From positions 1-16,537 of the forward strand of contig JAATFK010000161.1 of assembly GCA_015655225.1 (NCBI GenBank): a DNA stretch of 16,537 bases. The letters run 5' to 3'. Origin of the DNA: Solirubrobacterales bacterium (GTDB taxonomy: Bacteria; Actinomycetota; Thermoleophilia; Solirubrobacterales; Solirubrobacteraceae). Each line of letters opens with the position of its first letter. Within the stretch, counting starts at the first letter, position 1. Below the pieces are notes generated by a model. That model did no database searches and had not been told where the DNA came from. It saw only the letters and a program-made list of their open reading frames with translations. Below, one piece after another: positions 15,201 to 16,537 of this stretch. The position numbers and the translations under genes were made by a program.

Positions 15201-15230
15201 CCGGATCGCCCGCACGTGCGGGCGATCCGG
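15201..15230. terminator. Perfect 30-bp palindrome between transporter genes; terminator or operator
   Basis: The left half ccggatcgcccgcac (15201-15215) is followed directly by its exact reverse complement (15216-15230). As RNA it would form a stem of about 13 pairs with a four-base loop. It lies 26 bases after the MFS gene stop and about 110 bases before the first operon start, so it is well placed to end the MFS transcript. Only a weak TTGT follows on the minus strand and there is no T-run. As DNA its full symmetry would also suit a dimeric repressor. The remainder of the spacer (15093-15255) holds the direct repeat and nothing else I can support. Confidence 0.55.
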
Positions 15231-15255
15231 GTGGCGCGTGAGGCAGTTCCGCCGG

Positions 15256-16533
15256 CTACGCGGCCTTCGCGCCGGCCGTTGCGCCGGCCGGCGCCGCGGT
15301 TTCGGCGCGCGGGCGCGTGCGGCGCGCCTCGGAGGCGACGATCAGCGCGATCACGCCGATCGCGCTGCCGAAGATCTCGAACGTCGGCTCGAGCCCGAGC
15401 GGGGTGACGAGCACGCCCGCGAGCACCGCCGGCAGCGAGATCGAGAGGTACGCGACGATGTAGAAGGCCGACATCACCTGCGCGCGGTGCGCGGGCGGGA
15501 TCGCCGCCGAGAGCGCCCGCAGGGATCCCAGGAACGCGACCCCGAAGCCAGCGCCGCCGACGACCGAGCCGGCCAGCAGCAGGGCGCTGGAGGAGGTCGC
15601 CGCGGCCGCGACGAGGAGCCCCGCGCCGGCCGCCAGGGCGACCGAGCCGAGCGACGCGCCGACCCACGGCGCGCTGCGCGCGAAGGTCAGCTGCGCGAGC
15701 GCGGCCGAGCCGCCGAGCGCGAAGATGCAGAGGCCCGAGAGCAGGTGGTTGGTCGTGTGGAAGAGCTGCGCGCCGAGCTCCGGCCCGAGCGACATGAAGA
15801 GGCCGCCGAGCGTCCAGGAGGAGATCACGCCGAGCGCTGCCAGCAGGAACGGACGGCGGACGACCGGCGGCACGGCCGGCCGCTCGAACGTCAGGTGGAA
15901 GCGTCTGCGCCCCTCGGCCGCGACCGGCTCCGGCATCAGGTAGGCGCCCAGGAACGCGAGGGCGAAGAGGATGAAGAGGACGACGTACGGGAGGACGCGC
16001 GGCGCCGGCAGCCACTCGATCAGGGCGGAGGAGAGCAGCACGCCGAGGCCGAGGCCGGCGGCGCTGGCGACGCCGTTGGCGAGGCCGACGCCGGCCGGGT
16101 CGCGGCGCGGGTGGAGGTCGAGCAGCGACGCGCTCGCGGCGCCGAGCGCGAGGCCGGTCGCGAGCCCCTGGAGCGCGCGGGCGACGAACAGCCAGAGCAC
16201 CGAGTCGGCGAGCATGAAGAGGACGGTCGAGAGCATCAGCGCGCCGAGCGCCGTCAGCAGGACCGGACGACGGCCGATGTCGTCGGAGACGCGGCCGGCG
16301 AGCACGAGCGAGGTCAGCACGCCGAACGCGTAGGTCGCGTAGACGAGCGTCAGCACGACGGGGGAGAAGCCCCACAGCGAGCGGTAGATGCCGTAGATCG
16401 GCGAGGGAGTCCCGGACGCGAACAGCGCCAGGCCGATGACGCCCGCCACCAGCCGGTACGCCCAGCGCGGCGACAGGGGGGGGCGGGTTCGGGTCGGCGT
16501 GGGGAGGGCCGGCATGGGGAAGGACGCCTCCAT
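15256..16533 (-). CDS. Major facilitator superfamily transporter
   Basis: This protein of up to 425 residues is hydrophobic throughout, consistent with about 12 membrane segments, and would lie in the inner membrane. The MFS loop 2-3 motif is clear at 80-90 (GRVSDDIGRRP). Other segments include SGTPSPIYGIYRSLWGF (40-56) and ARALQGLATGLALGAASASL, the latter resembling the drug-efflux type motif in the fourth and fifth helices. A soluble tail ends AGATAGAKAA. The start is uncertain: ATG at 16533 sits at the window edge, and the frame stays open beyond it. ATG at 16515 (MPALPTPTRTR) has GGAGG 11 bases upstream and may be the real one. The substrate is unknown. The palindrome downstream suggests it is transcribed separately from the ABC operon. 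A link to the amide pathway, such as product export, is speculation. Confidence 0.88.
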   Translation of the reverse strand: MEASFPMPALPTPTRTRPPLSPRWAYRLVAGVIGLALFASGTPSPIYGIYRSLWGFSPVVLTLVYATYAFGVLTSLVLAGRVSDDIGRRPVLLTALGALMLSTVLFMLADSVLWLFVARALQGLATGLALGAASASLLDLHPRRDPAGVGLANGVASAAGLGLGVLLSSALIEWLPAPRVLPYVVLFILFALAFLGAYLMPEPVAAEGRRRFHLTFERPAVPPVVRRPFLLAALGVISSWTLGGLFMSLGPELGAQLFHTTNHLLSGLCIFALGGSAALAQLTFARSAPWVGASLGSVALAAGAGLLVAAAATSSSALLLAGSVVGGAGFGVAFLGSLRALSAAIPPAHRAQVMSAFYIVAYLSISLPAVLAGVLVTPLGLEPTFEIFGSAIGVIALIVASEARRTRPRAETAAPAGATAGAKAA

Positions 16534-16537
16534 TGAA

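Overview
The window has two unrelated parts. Bases 1 to about 1250 have roughly balanced base composition (about half G+C by eye). They are filled by one long reading frame on the minus strand, open at both ends, whose codon use resembles an enteric bacterium or its phages. From about 1258 to the end the DNA is very G+C-rich (about 70% by eye), with third positions almost all G or C. That part looks like a high-G+C actinobacterium; a Conexibacter/Solirubrobacter-type host is my guess and is not proven. The join cuts through two genes at once: the minus-strand low-G+C gene and the plus-strand scpA gene. A chimeric assembly or contaminated contig is therefore the simplest reading.

The G+C-rich part starts with the last codons of scpA and a complete scpB (chromosome condensation and segregation), overlapping by ATGA. 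A hairpin follows at the scpB stop. Everything after that lies on the minus strand and is read from high to low coordinates. First comes an MFS transporter at the right edge. Then a spacer of 163 bases holds a perfect 30-bp palindrome and an 11-bp-period direct repeat.

A long gene train follows: two Dpp/Opp-type permeases, two ABC ATPases, a family 5 substrate-binding lipoprotein, an amidase-signature enzyme of the Rhodococcus enantioselective-amidase type, an isochorismatase-fold hydrolase, two closely related amidases, a 68-residue protein, a third related amidase, and a PncA-like nicotinamidase. Gaps are at most 52 bases, and many neighbours overlap by ATGA or TGATG, so this is very probably one operon of twelve genes.

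Read together, the operon imports a peptide-like or amide-bearing compound through the ABC system. It then hydrolyses C-N bonds with six hydrolases from two unrelated folds (four Ser-cisSer-Lys amidases and two Asp-Lys-Cys hydrolases), presumably to yield ammonia and carboxylates. The real substrate cannot be read from sequence. Points that stand out are the triplicated amidase with a block of near-perfect DNA identity, the small GatC/AtzG-like protein coupled to one copy, and a strong AGA arginine-codon preference confined to the binding-protein gene.
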